A stretch of DNA of 64,000 bases from Numida meleagris (taxonomy: Eukaryota; Chordata; Aves; Galliformes; Numididae): the NCBI RefSeq assembly GCF_002078875.1, contig NC_034424.1, positions 7,357,586 through 7,421,585 of the forward strand, read 5' to 3'. Shown here piece by piece: positions 45,191 to 59,600 of this stretch (its first letter is position 1; each line of letters begins with the position of its first letter). Both the position numbers and the translations under genes were made by a program. The notes under the pieces are model-generated. The model saw only the letters and a list, made by a program, of their open reading frames with translations. It did not search any database and had not been told where the DNA came from.

Positions 45191-47769
45191 ATTACAGTGG
45201 ATCAACAGACTGTGTAAAACCTTTGAAGAACAGGGTACTATGCAGATCATGGCTACCAGCATGTGCAGAGATGTGTTTTCCCATACATGCCTCTGAAATT
45301 GGTGCTGTGCTGGCCCTGAACGTGAAATACAGCAGGTGCTGTGTTCAGCATTGTTGTCTCTCATCACCCACAGGTGTGAAACGATCTGTAATATTTAATA
45401 TTTATTCTGCAGACAGGATTTAATGCAGACTTGAAGCACAAGGCTTGTTGTTTTCTTCTCCCTTACATTTGTACAATTTCACTGGCTTCAGTTCAAGCTT
45501 CATTAGGAACAGACTATTACGCACAACAGCCAAGGATGTATGGCTCATAACGAGCACTGGGGTTTGAAGGCTTCCTCCTACTCTGTACCAGTGAGCCAAG
45601 CCCGTAAAGCTGCTACAACATCATCTTTTTTCATTCATTGCCTGTGAATAGTGGAAAGCAGCATGTAACTGCGTGGTGCTGGGCTGCCCGGCTCCCTTGC
45701 TGGCAGCCCCATCAGCAGCACTCACCCTGTGCCCTGTTATCTCCTTATCTCCCAACTCCAGTGGGCACCTCAGCTGCTGGCTGAGCAGTTCCACAGTGGA
45801 GATGTACTTGACCTAAATAAAGAAGCTTCAGCTCTAACCTTCAATTGCTTCCTTAGGGGCACATGCGTTCACATCTCCAGATTTCTGTTGATGGGTAACG
45901 GAGAGCTGCATCGCCCCGGATACACATTGCTTCCCATTCCTTAGCATTTCTCCTCCATTCCTGTCTGCCCAGCAGATGTGCCCATTCTAAGAGGAGAGGA
46001 GAACAGAAGCATCATGTGTACGCTGGGAGGCTGAACCTTACCCATCTGGGGAGAAGTGGTAACTTCCTTCAGGGAGAAATGTTCTCTGAGAGCTATAAAT
46101 GGATCTTTTCTCTGTTTTACTCCATGGCAATTACTTCCACGTGGCCAGCAGAAGAAAGATGAGCCGTTAATATTTTAGGCTCCCAGTCAGCTCGGCTTTT
46201 AGCACATCATAGTGCCTGGCGGAGAGCTGCAGACCCAGCACAGAAGGGTTTCCTTGCTGGCCTTTGTAATGCAAAACTGATTCCTTTGTAATAAAGCACG
46301 GGAACCCAGAGTCCCCGCAGCTGAAATCTCTGCAGAGTTTGTTTTAGTAGCTGATTTGGGGGGTCACAATACACTATTAATGTGGTAGATGGGAAGATAC
46401 TGAAATATCTTCCTGGTCGGAGGTAGCTGAAGGTTACAGGGTCGGAGTGGAATGATGCCCCAGTGCTAATGTAACCAGGACTCCCAGCACGGTGCTGGCA
46501 TCGGGCTGTCTCCCCTCAAGGAGGCTGGGAAGTTGTCTGTGAGGACAGGCAAGGAGAAAAAAAGAAACTCGGAGGAACTTTTTCCCAGCATCAGCACTTT
46601 GAGAGCTGTGGGTGAGATGTGCAAATGAGATTGATTCATCGTTCTACAGGGAGTTGGATGCATTTAATTTATTCTCAGGCATCTCTGTAGCACTGACATA
46701 AAGCTGTGCGGATGTGTGTGGTACAGCCCTTCACTCTGAAGCTCCAGGAATGCCAGCTCAGTGAACTGCTCTGTGCAGGGCATTTCATTGCAAGCCCATG
46801 GCATTCCCAGCTCTGCACTCCAGGTCTGGATGTGCATCTGGCTCCCAACCCCAGCCACAGCACCCCTGGGGATGAGCAGTTTGCTTCGCAGACCTGAGAT
46901 TTGTGCTCCTCCATTCAGGAGTGCACACGGAGCCAAGGATCACAGTCCCAGGGTGCAGAGGAGCAGACACTGCAGGGAGTTATTGGATCTTCCCCATTAA
47001 CAACGGCTTTCCCCCTTGAAATTCTAGGACTGGCTGCTCCTGGAAATAGAAGAGCAGAAAAACACTCGAACGTGACGCTTTCCTGGTTTTGTAGGCTCCG
47101 CTTTCCCACCTCTGCTCATGGCTTGTGTGGGAAGCTGGATGAGATGCAGCCAAAGGACACAGGATGATATAAGGCTCATGATAAAAACATCGATCAGATC
47201 CCAGAAGGAGAGCAGGGTTCAACACAGAAGTGCTGGGCAGGGAAGGGGTTAAACCACATTCCTCTGTAGTAAGCCCCCACAGCTTGTCATAGCCAAGCCT
47301 GAGTCAGGTGTGATGAATAACTTTAATGACTATTAATTAAGTATCAAGTCATTAGCAAGGAGGCTGTAGAAGCCTGGGAAGAAGAAAGGAGAAGGTTTGG
47401 GGTTTTTCCTGCATCTCTAGGTTAGTGCAAGACTTTTGTTCCTTCTTTTTCTTCTTTGTTTGGTATTTAGAGGTGGTTTCTATTTCTCTGAGGTCTTGGT
47501 AAATAGATTTCAACTTTTTGTTTGCAATGATCCCATTTTCTAGGGGTCACTGTGAGGTAGGTGTGCAGTGGCTGCATATGGCCCCTCACCTGCACTTTGT
47601 TAAAGCCTGAGCAGGGCATGGAGTGGCTGCAGCTGCTCTCCTCCTTTGCCTGTGAGAAATAAAAACCAGCAATCCTGTTTCTGACTGTACAGCTCTTCAT
47701 TTCCATAGCTTTGACTTGCAGCAGGCTTGTGATCTCCACAATCTTGAAGACTTGTTGATGAGATAACTC

Positions 47770-47793
47770 TTTTTTTTTTTTTTTTTTTTTTTT
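47770..47793. repeat. Poly(T) homopolymer, 24 bp
   Basis: Uninterrupted T run. On the minus strand it would be a poly(A), but no recognisable LINE or processed-gene body precedes it. Confidence 0.9.
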
Positions 47794-49849
47794 CCCCTCC
47801 TTTTGGGAAGAACAGTTTTCTCTTGTGCAAAATCACAATCTTGACACACTCTGCAGTGCTCCCTCCTGTTCCTCCATCTGCTCGGGCTCAGCAGCCGAGG
47901 CTGGCAGCGCTGCCCGCCTCTCGCTTCCCCCCTTGGCCACCGCTCTCCTCCGTGCCTCAGCAGAGCTCCGAGCATCCTCCTGCGCTGCGGAAGACGTGCC
48001 CGTCTGCCATGGCAATTGGAGGGCTCAGGGGGAGATTTCTGATATTTGTACACATGTACATGCATGGTTTTTTTTTTATTTTTATTTTTATTTTTGTTAC
48101 TTGGATAACTGCATTCTCCCAACCCTGTATTCCCATGGTTCAGCAGGGGCATGGGTGGGTAGGTCTCGATTGCTTTCTTCTCCGAACATTTGGGCTGTTA
48201 TTAAAATAAGCTGATTCCTCGGGGGGTTCCAGGATGGGTGCTGTCCCAGGGGGGTCAGAAAACACTGGGGGGGTTTCGCAGTCAGCGCTGGCCCTTTGTG
48301 CCTCCTGCAGCTGGGAGCCAAACTCGTATTATGGCAATGGTGAGCTTCTGGGCTCCACTGGTTGTCCAAAACACTGAGCACTACTCAAAATTTTTTTGAA
48401 TTGAGCACAGAAAAAGCACACAACCATGAGGGGAAAAAAAAGAAAAAGAAAAAAGATTTAACAAACCCTTCCTGAGTACTTTCGTCTTTCCCTCCTTTCT
48501 GTGTTTCTGAGCCATTAGCTGATTCATAGGTCATGCTTTTCCACCTTTGCTCTGACACTATAAAAGCGAACAATGAGAGCTTTATTTGAGGTGAAGTGCA
48601 TGAGTCCCATGCAACTCTCTCTCTCTGAAGCTGTACATTTAACAAAAACGTTGAATACCTTACAACTCCTGATTAAAACAGCAACAATGATCAAAGCAGC
48701 TCTGGGCAACTTACTTAATCTGGAAGAAAAGCAGGTTCAGGCTGGGCACTAAGGAAAATTCCAGCTGCAAAATAGCACAATTGCTAGGGAGGGAGGGATG
48801 ACCAGAGCCAGGTCCAGGGTGGGCAGTTGAGCTCCCATTGTCTCCCTTATATTATAGCACTGACAACAGTCTATTGCTCTGTGTATGCAAGCTGAAGAGT
48901 AACAGCGGGTTTAATGAGAAGCAATTAAAACAAAGAGTTATTCTCCAAAGGAAAATCAAGTCAGGGTACATGGGCGAAAAATGCAGCTCAGCTGTAGGAG
49001 TGCCAAGGCTGAAATTTGGGGCATGGCACTGCCCTCTGTGCCCGCTGAACTCATGAACTGCATGTGGGATGGGGACAGTGACAGGGACATCCGTGCTGGC
49101 TGCACTGCCCTTTTCAGGCATTCAGCCTCAGACCCTGTTTTTTTGGCTGTGAATGCCCATCAACAATGAAAAAAAAACAACAGAAAATGGACCAGTCCCT
49201 AAGGCTTGAACTTGATTTAATACTAATCGCTGCAAACATCCAAACTGTGGCAGGGACTGGTTTTAATTAAAATGACAAAATAGGGGAGCCGTGGGGATGA
49301 ATTACAGAAGGAAAATGTTATATTTCCCTACAGCTAGTTTAATTAAAAAAAAAAAAAAAGCATGCATCAGGAATGAAGGGCTGCCTTGGCTTTGCTGGGT
49401 AGGACTGGCACTGGTACAGTTGGCAGTGGCATCCCAGGGCACGGTGTCACCCAGAACATTTCCTGTGCTATGAAACCTGCATTGCCAGCTCCAGAAGCCC
49501 TTCAAGTGCATCCACTTGGCTAGCCTTGCCGCGGTTTATTCCCTTCACTTCCCCTTGTTATTTGTTTAAATTATCATACCTCCAGGCTCAAGCATCTGAA
49601 GATGCTGCATTTGGCCCTGCTGTCCCTTCGATATGTGTGTGTATGGGTTTGGTGATGTGAAGGATAGAGGCAAGCCTTTAATTGTGGATGGATGTGCTGG
49701 GGGCCAAGGCCAGGTGGAAGCTGTCAGCCCTGCTCCTGCAGACCCCTGTGACATCCTAGTAGGAAGCAACAAAAGTCACTGGGCTATGGTAGAGCCTTTG
49801 CTTTTCTCCTTCCTGGTGAAGCACCATCATTTGTTTCTGTGGCTGTTTT

Positions 49850-49872
49850 TTATTATTATTATTATTATTATT
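49850..49872. repeat. (TTA)n microsatellite
   Basis: About seven TTA/TAT units. Confidence 0.9.
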
Positions 49873-50463
49873 TATTCCATTTCTAAGTAGAAGAGAACCT
49901 CTAGATGAATAGTTCTTGACCCACAGTTTGCTGCATGCTGTAGTGAAAATGCTAAGTCATGGCTTGAAGCAGTGATTGAGCACCTGGTGGGAAGGCAGGG
50001 CCAACCCAGGGGAGCTCAGGTGTATGCAGTGCACCTGAGCAATTGGAAGGGGTGGAGCCAGGATCCACCCCTGCCCAGGCTTCATTTAAGGGTTGGCATT
50101 GGTGGCAAGGGGATCTCACTGGACATCTCTGTATACTGGAGGTCTTCCAAGGGTAGGCAGCTCTTTTACCTTATTTCTGTGGCTGCTGTGTTTGAACAAA
50201 TCCTTACTTGTTGCAACCTAGAATCTTGCTGCTCTGCTGTCATTGTTGTGCTTTACATCGCTTTACACATGCATTCAGCTGAACTCTGGTGCATGATCTC
50301 TCCATCTCTTACTATGAATGAGACTTGTACCCAGTATTTGCTTCTTGCCCACTTTTTGAACTCCAGGGATGGGGTAATCAGGGCCTTTGTTAAACAAGAT
50401 CCTCCACTACAGCCTTGATCTCCTTGTCTGTGGCAATGGGAGCACGTACCTTCTGCTTGTGTA

Positions 50464-50665
50464 AGAATCACAGAACAGTTTGAGTTGGAAGGGACCTTTT
50501 AAAGGCCATCTGGTCCCAATTCCTGCAATGAACAGGGACACCCACAGCTCCAGCAGGTGCTTATAGCCCTGTCCCTTGACCTCAGATGTCTCCAGGGTTG
50601 TGGTATCCACCAACTCTCTGGGCAACCTGTGCCAGTGCTTTACTACCCTTATTGCAGGCTTCTCA
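50464..50665 (-). mobile_element. CR1 LINE 3' fragment
   Basis: The + strand reads AGAATCACAGAACAGTTTGA, then GGAAGGGACCTTTTAAAGG and, further on, CAACTCTCTGGGCAACCTGT and GCCAGTGCTTTACTACCCTT. This is the reverse complement of the CR1 3' untranslated end. About 200 bp are recognisable. The 5' side is truncated, as is usual for CR1. Confidence 0.9.
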
Positions 50666-53600
50666 TTGAGCTGTAAAGCACTTCAGCGTATATTGGCTAC
50701 AGACGTCTGTCCATAGTAGCATCCAAAGATCTTTATCTGGTGCTTGAGTTAAAGGAATCTTTGCTGTGAATCAATCTGTGTGTTGGATAGCATAGAGCTT
50801 CTCCCATCTTTTGTATCTCGTTGAAGAATTAAGTCATCCTCTGAGTCAATGCATGTGTGTCTGCGCAGACAGCTGTCCCTGCAGAGAATGGTGCAACCAT
50901 GGTTACTGGCTTACTGGTGCTGGGATGCTGGGGCACAGTGTGGTTTGTTCTCCATGGCTGTGGCTTTATATCTTCCTCAGTGTATTGTGCGTTTTTATTT
51001 ATTACTCTTAAAAACAAACCAAAATGAACAAAAAAAATCCCCACAGATGGCAAAGCACAAAGTGCATGGGGTTGCAAGGTCCGGACTATGGGTTGGTTTA
51101 CTGCTGAAAGTGATGCTGAGCCAGGTGGATAAGGAAGCCAGGATTCAAAATGGAATTAAATAATTGTTCTTGCTTTCTTTGACTCCAGGAGGATCCTATT
51201 AAAGAAAAGAGCTGAGATTACTGGCTGGCTGACATTTCCCACTGAGCCTGTCTCCAGATTGGATTTAGCTTCTTTATCTCTTAATCCCCGGAGCTTTTTA
51301 ATGTAGAAAGTAATGGCTTCCAAAGGCAAATTTAATTTTGACAAGTAATCTGACTTCCTTTCCTTTTCTGGAGTCGAGTTTTAATCCTTTTTGCTGTCTG
51401 AAGCTGCATTATATGGACATATTTAATATCCTTACCACCCTAAAATCTTCCACAGAGGGTGAAAACGAAAGGAAGCATTGCCAGCCTGGAAGAAACTAGT
51501 TTCCTATCAAACACATTGAAACATCTCCTACCTACTGTTGGATTTAATAAACTTTACATTTCTGGAAAGAGCTCATCAACAAATTCAGCCTTTTTGGTAA
51601 GAATAAATCCAATGTCTGATGCTGCTCCCACTGAAACTTGGGGCTGAGCCTTCTGAGGGTAGAGGTAATGGAGGATCTCTGAGGGTAGTTTTGTTTCTGT
51701 TGCTCCTTTGCAAGTGTTGGAATCGCTCAGGCTGTGAAAATGTTTGATCTCATCCAGCTTTGCTGTTCATGTCCGGCTGTTTTGGTCCAGCCTGCATGGG
51801 CAGGGAGTCCTTGGGTGATGTCTCTCTGCCACCTGTATGGTCTGGGGCAGAGGAAGATCCCTACACTGGGATATCATTTGGCATCAACTGCTGCAAAAAA
51901 AGCTAAAACTAAATCATGGACAAGGAGTAAGGTAACAGAGCTCCAAAGCTGCTTATCTCAGCAAAGAAAATAGAAAATCCTGTTATTATTACACTTCTCT
52001 AACTCCAGATCCCCTTGAGCCACATCTAGGTGAGGATCAATGGAACAGATCATTGGCTATTTCCAGCACAGCGACATCTCACCCCGTGCTGCTGCCCAGC
52101 ATTGCACCGGCTCCAGGCTCACTGTTTCCTTGAAAATATCAGTTGCAAACAGGGTCTCCTCCTCCTGAGAAAATCAGTACTTATCGACCAGGGACTGTTT
52201 TCACAAACAGCTGTAAAATGCAGAATGTCCCTGTCACTCTGCAACATCTCAGCTGATGGTTCATCATTATGGCATGTAACTACCTGGCTTCTACAGATGC
52301 AAAATGTGCAACTTGAGGCGTTGATGGCATCTCACTATTACATAGACAAATGAGTATCTGTCTCACTCTAGCTTGGCTTAAAAAAATGGTGTGATGTATA
52401 AATGCGTGTATTTGCAAATGTCAGCTTTGAAATGGGAAGAAAAACGTGCAGCAGTGCTGTGGGCCATGGGCCAGCAGAGATGGAATTGGATTGGGTTTGC
52501 ACAGTGAGGTTGTGTGGTTGGAGGGCTGCTAAGTGAAATAAAGAGGGCTTTGCCACAGGTGAAGGCAATTAGGGCAGCCTGACTCATGGCTCCTGCCCTG
52601 ATGGGCTCCATCAGGCTTCAAGCTGGGGTTGCTGCTCTTTGTAGGAGGCTGGTGTACTGGCAGTATTCGGTAATCAAGGGGCAAAATGGCAAAAACACTT
52701 CTGCAGTTCCTATGTTTTCTCTCCATCTACTTCCTAAGGCACAATTCACCTGTTGTGGGAAAGGTATGATGAGTTTGAAAGTTCCCAGTGAGGTTGGGAC
52801 CACTGCTGCCCTAATGCTCCATCTCCATTTACTGCTCTCTTCTTCACTATCTCCGAAGTGAAGGTGACTTAGGAGAATGGTAACTGAAATAACACTTCTG
52901 CCTTATACAGACCTGGTTTGTGTTCTTAGGGAAGGGAGCAGGAAGAGTAGCTGATTTGAGCTATCCAAAGATTCTGCACGTCTGCAGCAGTGAAGATCCA
53001 CAATTCCAGCCAAGCAGTATGCCTTGTTGTCCAGTTTCCCTTTGTATTTTCCTTTAATATTGAGGTAATAACTGTATATTATGTGGAAGTGGAAGATGCC
53101 CTCTTAGGACTGGGCTTTGTTCATGTGCAAACCGAAGGGCGATTGACAAACCAGGAACATCCCTATGAGTTTGGGTGTTGTTGATGGATGTCAGAGTCTG
53201 AATCCTGCATCTCAATGCAGCTTAAAGAAAAAAACAAGCAACCTGCCTCTCTCTACCTTTTTTTTTTTTATCGTCTGAAATTTCTATCCACATTATCTTT
53301 CTGTAATACTTTTCTAAAGGCATGCTAACATTGGGCTTTACAAATTTCTGCAGAATCTCCTGGGAGCAGCGAGAGCCTCTGAAGAAGCAATATTTAGATG
53401 GGAAACTTATGTCCTCCAAGCTGGCAAGCTGCAACAGTGACACAGATTTTTTTTTTCTTGTCGCTGCAAAACTCTCCCTGTAAAAGGTATGAACTCCCTT
53501 CTGCCTTCCCCTCCTCCTCCCGCCCATTATTTAACAACTGGCTGTGATTTACATGGTTCATTAATGCAATGGTAACACTGACACACACATTCCCAAACAA

Positions 53601-56600
53601 ACCAGAAGGTTTATACTTGACCTGGGCCCTCTGTTCACTGCAGATGTCCCTGAGGATTTGAAGAACAGTGATTTGAAGTGATTGCATTGGGTAAGAACAT
53701 TACACAATGCAAATACAATTGGACGCGAGCATTTAATTTTTAAAAAACACTGCTATGGGAGAGACTTTCACCCAGTGAAGACAACAGTTCAGCTTCCCTC
53801 ACCAGCCTGGCTCTGGGTTTCCCCGAGGACAGAGAAGGAAAGCAGGGCTGGTTTCAGTCCAGAGAGGTTTTGTCCAGTGGTGTGGATGGGGATTGCTCCA
53901 AACTATCCTCCTCAGTCCTCCATTGGGGTTTTGCCATCCTGGGGGGCAGCAGATGTGGACTGTGCCTGTACTTCTCACCACATGGAGTATAAACAAGCCC
54001 TGGGTGCTGGCTTTCCAGCAATGAGTGCATCAGGCTCAGGGACGAATGGTAAAGGTAATTAGTTGTCACCCTCAGGTGGGATTTTTATTGCTCCATTTGG
54101 GTTCTTGTGGAGTGAGAGGAATAAAAGGAGAGGGTTTAAAGTGATGACTGCATAATAAACAGCAGCAACCTTGTTAATGTGCTGAGTGCCTACAAACAGC
54201 TGCTAGTCAAACACCCATAAAGGTTGGCTTTGATGATGCACATAACCTTATGCCTTCCTGCAGATGGCTTAACTTCCATCAGCTCCTTGCCCTTTCCTAT
54301 GCAGGCACTGAAAATTCAGGCTTTGGAGCATGGAAAGCACAAATCCAAGGCAGCCAGAGGGGGTCCCACAGGATCCCCAAAGGTTCTGCTGGGTACTCCT
54401 TTGGATGTCTTTGAGAAAACTTTTTCCTCTGTGAAGACAAGGCTCCCAAAAGCAACAAAGTGGGGAAAGATCTTTCTGGGACATCAGTAGGTCTAAATCC
54501 AGGGATTCAGATTTTGCCCTCACTTTGGTATCACAAATGAGAGCTGGATCCCAACAAGTCTTAACCCCACCAAGCCAGCACCCATTTCTGTACACCACAG
54601 ACCTCCCTCCACCCATCAAAACCTTCCATGATCAGTGCGACTCTGACCATCTGAGCATTTCCCAACTATTTACATAGAGAGAAATAAGCATTGCAGTTAT
54701 TCTTTCTGACTTCCCAAGCTACAGGAAACAAGGAACCAAGACAGAGAGTGGGGATAGACATTCCTGCTTCCCCCTGTGACTCTGTAGGCTGTCAGCAGCC
54801 TTGGGAGGACACTAACAGGAGGAGAAAGGCAGATCCTGGTGGGTCCCCACAGGAAGTAAGCCCGGGAAGTACAAGGATTATTTGCAGCAGCTCTTGTTTG
54901 GGTTTGAAAGGGAGCACTGAAGGCATTGCAAAGTGTTACGGCAAAGTGAGGACACTGAAGCACTTCTCGAAACACCCCTGTGGACCTATTAATTGCAATA
55001 TTGGATCTTTCATCTTTTCCAGCAGGTTCCCAGCAATAGGCACGCAGCCAGCTTGGCTGGGGTTTTGTTTATTTTCCAGCTAATGTAGAAGCAGAATCAA
55101 TTCCAGCTAACAAAGCTGGGAATATCGGGAAAAGAATGTCATCCAATTCCCATGGCTAATTTGTGGCATACGCCTGGAAGATATTTACTGGTAGCAGGGC
55201 AATTAGGGCAGTGATATGTCAGGGGACCAGGAATGCCTCCCAGAAGTGGGTGTGAATCGTGGGAAGCCCATCATCAGAAAAGCAAGAGAAGCACCTTTGC
55301 TGTGCTGATTACCACTATCTAGATGGGAAAATTGTGCTTGGGATTGCAGCAGCACACATAAAACCCAGCTGCAAATACTCCCTGCAGCAGTTCTCCCCCC
55401 AGGATGGTAAGAGGCAGCTGAGTGGTGCTCATCTGGCATCGCACTGCAATAAGTGTGAAGTCTGTCTGCCCAAACTGAGCAACCAGAGCTTGTTACCAAC
55501 CCCATTAAGCTTTAAGTGGCACTTTAGCCTTGCTCCTTGCTCACTCGTGCTGGGCTTGGGTTATTTAACACATGGGCTCCGGCCACATGGTCCAACTGGA
55601 GCATAAACTGCCAGAAACCCAGACACTTGTTCCCTTTGCCTCTGCCAGTTTTCCCTCACCTTCATCAGGACAGAGTTGCCAAGAGCATTATGTGAGTTCT
55701 TGCCAGGAGCATCTGTGAATTATGGATATCAATACCCAGTGACTCTCTATAGGTCACACTTTTTTGGCCCCCCCAACACAGCAAGTGAGCCAACATGCAG
55801 TGCTGATCTGGGGCTGCCCAGCACACCTGCTATATCCGTGGGGGATATTGAATGGATAAAATGTTCACAGCATTTGCCTTTTCCAGTGACTTGAATGGGG
55901 TTTCTCTAGATGCCACCCTTTGGGTTCTGCAGGTCACTTCTTGCCATGCTCAAGCCCTTTGCATTTATCTTCTCAGTGTTCCCTTATTTTTAAATATGCA
56001 AATACATCAGGGGAACATTTCAAAACCCTGGCTACAGGCAGATCTGAAGGGCCTTAAAGCTCTTAAAGCCATACTCTGAGAAGCGTGAAGATGCTGTGCA
56101 GTCCCCTCCCTGGATCCTGGCTGCTCCTCACCTCAGTCCCATCTTGGGCAGCATTTGGGGGAGGAGAGATCTGGACTGAGCGTGCAGGGGGAATGCAAGG
56201 CTTTAGCTTGAAAACACTGAATGTGAGTCATAATTCTCAAGAAATTGAACAACAAAGAAAAAGATGCACCAGCTGGGATACGTGGAGGTTTTGAAAATCT
56301 CTGATTGGCTCTGATTAAAGTATTTAACTGCAGCGGGTCTGCTAGAAAAACCTGAATGAAGGCAAGGAGGTCCTAATTCGGCTGAACACACCCGGCTCTG
56401 TGTCACTGGGGATTTAGCACTACAGAGGGACAAATCCAAGAACATACAAACCCACAGGCGATTCCTCTGGGAACAGCCTATATTGCGTTTCCCCTCCGCT
56501 TTCAGCACCATGGACAGCTCCTGGCTGTTCAGCCCACCTCTATCGTTGTCTCTCTTGGGACAACTTGGGTTGTCACTATCCCCAAGGCGAGGGAAGGGAA

Positions 56601-59600
56601 TAAAAGGAGAGAGATCCATGCACTCCTCATCTCTGTGCTGGTCCCAACAGAGCCATCTCGTCCAGATCCAACCGCAGTCTCTATTTGTTGCACTGTTTCT
56701 TTACCACTGGGAGCTTTAGCAATTCTAAATGTTCAGAAGGAGTTTTGAGTTCTGATCCAATCCCCAGGCTGACCTGTGGTATACGGTTTAATGAGCCTGG
56801 TTTATGTATGCCATACCCTAAATCTAAAGGTCAGGGGGTTGGGGGCCATAAATATTCACTCAGCACTGACTGGGTATTTTAAACAACCTTTTAAATATTT
56901 ATGACAGTGCTTGAATGGCTGCAGGAGAATGTTGTAATAGTATTAAGAGAAAAAAATCTTTCTGTATCTAAAAGCTCAGTGTGAGCCATTTTCATATATT
57001 ATGCATCACTAAGTGCTGTTTATGGCCATCCTTGGCAGAATTGGTGCTGTAACAAGACAGAGTTCACGCACGCAGGGCCATGCAGCACCTAGGGTGAGCG
57101 GGTGCTATTTTAACATGCTAAACAGGATATTTTGCTGGGAAATGACACAGAATTGCAGAATACTACCAATACTGGCTGCATTAAAAATGCCATCCAGCTT
57201 TCATGGTGTAATTCAATCACAGCTGTGCCCCGCTGCCTCTAAAAAGATCTCAGCAAACCCAAGCATGAATTCTGAGGAAAACATCTGAAAACGAGAGCAG
57301 ATGAGTCAAACACAAGCAGCAGGATGGAGCTGGAGCTGCTGCCAAGTTGCGCCATGTTTGGTGTTGGATCTGGGGCTGCCCTGCAGCAATGTGAACACTG
57401 TCAGAATGGGAATCCAGTGTCTGCAGCTCAACCTCGGGGCCAGCAGAGAGAGCAGCAAAGAGAAAATCACTTGAAGTCTTTAATTAGCTTCTAATTAAGA
57501 CTGAGATGGTCTTTTGCCTCTGTGCAGAGCAGCACAATTTAGCCTGACCGATCCCTCTTTCCAGGTGCTATGGGAGTGTGGCCTTGTTACCCTCAGCTCT
57601 TTAATTTTCAGAAGTGCTTACAGTTTAGGGGAAAGTGCTAAGTCAGCTCAGTTCCCCAGGACTCATGTGCCTGGATGGTGAACTCCTTCTCCCCTGTGAA
57701 GTCTTTTAGTGCAGAGTTAGGGGAAGCAAACCAGGTTTTCCCATCTTGCTTTGAGAACGGTGGGTGAGCTCAAAAGAAATGGGAGAATGATGGACAAGCA
57801 GAGGGATGCACATCGCACAGCATATGCATACAGAGCAGGATCTCATAAGCTTCATTTCCTTAGGAAATCAGGTTTAAAATTAAGGCTAATCAGAGTTAAG
57901 AAACACTGCAGTTACCCTAAACCAAATGACACTATAATATACTCAGTATATTACATTCTCAATAGCAAAGCAGCATCTGCTACATAAAATGAAATGTGTG
58001 TGTCACCATATGTAGGCAGCATAATGTGGACTCAAATTAAATAAAAACATTTCAGGGTATATGGTCCAATATGCAATCTGGGCCCTGGGAAATGCTGAGA
58101 TTTACTCTAAAGTTCTTAACAGTTGGCTAAAATGCTGAACCCAAAACAGCACAAACTTGTTTTTTTAGCAACATAAGCTGTTGTCTGCACTTCCCTCCCA
58201 ATGAGTCAATATCACTTCAGGAGTGCATTGTTTTTCTTTTCATTTATTTATTTTTTTCTCTATTCGATTCATCTGTGTTTCTTAATGAGGCTTCTTCCCA
58301 TTAGCTGCAGAACACCCGAGTGAGCAGAGCCCTGGGCAGCAGCAAGCACTGCCTTCCCTCCATGGAAGATGCAGGAGGGCACCTGGAAGCCTCGCAATAC
58401 CACTTGATCTGTCATCCACGTGCTGCAAATAAATGGAAAGAGGCAAACTTTGCACAACGGCGTGACTCCCACCTTTCCTAGACGCTCTTTTTCTCCTTGA
58501 AAGCTCTCATGAAGCAAGTGGCTTCTCAAGGAGCACACGCAATCCTGTGCTATTTCGAAGCAATCAGGCTACTGAACTGCATGCGACAATCCTCCTGGTG
58601 TGAATTGTGCTCGAGGAGACTCTGATGTTTGCTATTATCCTCCTTGACCCCATATGTTGATACAATAGCACGGTAGAAAGTGTGGGCTCTCTCCAGGTGC
58701 CTGAAACACCAGGACCACGCTGGGGGTTTTGCCTGACTGAGACAGCAAAGGAGTTTGTAGACAGCAAGCATCGATCCTCGGGTGAGTTCAACCCTTCCAA
58801 ATCTGCTAAGGTGCATGTGGTTTTCTTTCGAAGAGAATCTATTAGGCGCAATCGAAGCAAACACGAAGCCACTATTAAGTGCCAGGAAGAAAGGGATGTT
58901 TGCACAGTGTATGGCCTGGCTGAGGTTTTATCCTTCTTGCTCTGTTCCTTGAGTTATTTCAGTGATGAACAGACCAGGAAAGGCATTGTTCTGCTCTTTA
59001 AAAGCAGTGCAACAAAATTTCCAACTGTGAGGCTTGGACAGAAGCGTCTGATGAGTTAAAAATACAACATACCAAAAACAAAGGGAAAGGCAATGCCTCC
59101 AGTGGAACTAGCTGTGCTACCACCTGGAAATGTTGGATACACCTGCAAAGGCTCCAGGAATTCACAAGACACAAAGGCAAAAAATATCCGTGTGCTGTTT
59201 GCACTAGGAAAAGGAAAGTCAAGGCAAATTACAGGGAGAGAGCTGCAACCAATCCCAAGCTGCCTGGGGCAGTGCAGCTGAGAGCTGGCTTTGCCTCGGG
59301 GTCATCCCAGACTTCTGCAGCAATGGGAATGGACTCATCTCTTCACCAAAATGAGCTGCAGAGAGCTGAGAAGCATTATCCACATTGTTTTAATGAGGAA
59401 GTTCCCCCATGGCCTGCGTTGGAGGAAGGTCCTGCACAGACACAACTGTGCACTGTGCTCTGTTCCAGCTCTTTTCCTATTCATCCTCTGCACCTCCCCA
59501 GTTCTTTGGCTGCTGTTTTATTCCTGGTCCCTGATGCAAGAGGCTGGTTCTTACCATTCCTGATGCGCACTGCTGGTTGCTGACCTGTTCTTGGTATCCC

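Larger units (their letters stand above)
44391..50463. other. Intergenic sequence
   Basis: No gene recognised. It contains (CTC)6 at 45,173-45,190, a 24-bp T run at 47,770-47,793 followed by a short CpG-enriched stretch at 47,860-48,020, A tracts at 49,340-49,360, and (TTA)n at 49,850-49,872. Confidence 0.55.

Noticed and set aside
47833..48015. Ala/Glu/Arg-rich 60-codon frame on the - strand in the CpG-enriched patch
   Set aside because: The composition follows from GC content, with no homology recognised. The patch itself is noted as a finding.
58682..59059. 125-codon open frame on the + strand, mixed composition
   Set aside because: It looks superficially protein-like, but there is no known domain, promoter or splice context. 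Frames of this length are expected by chance in 39 kb.
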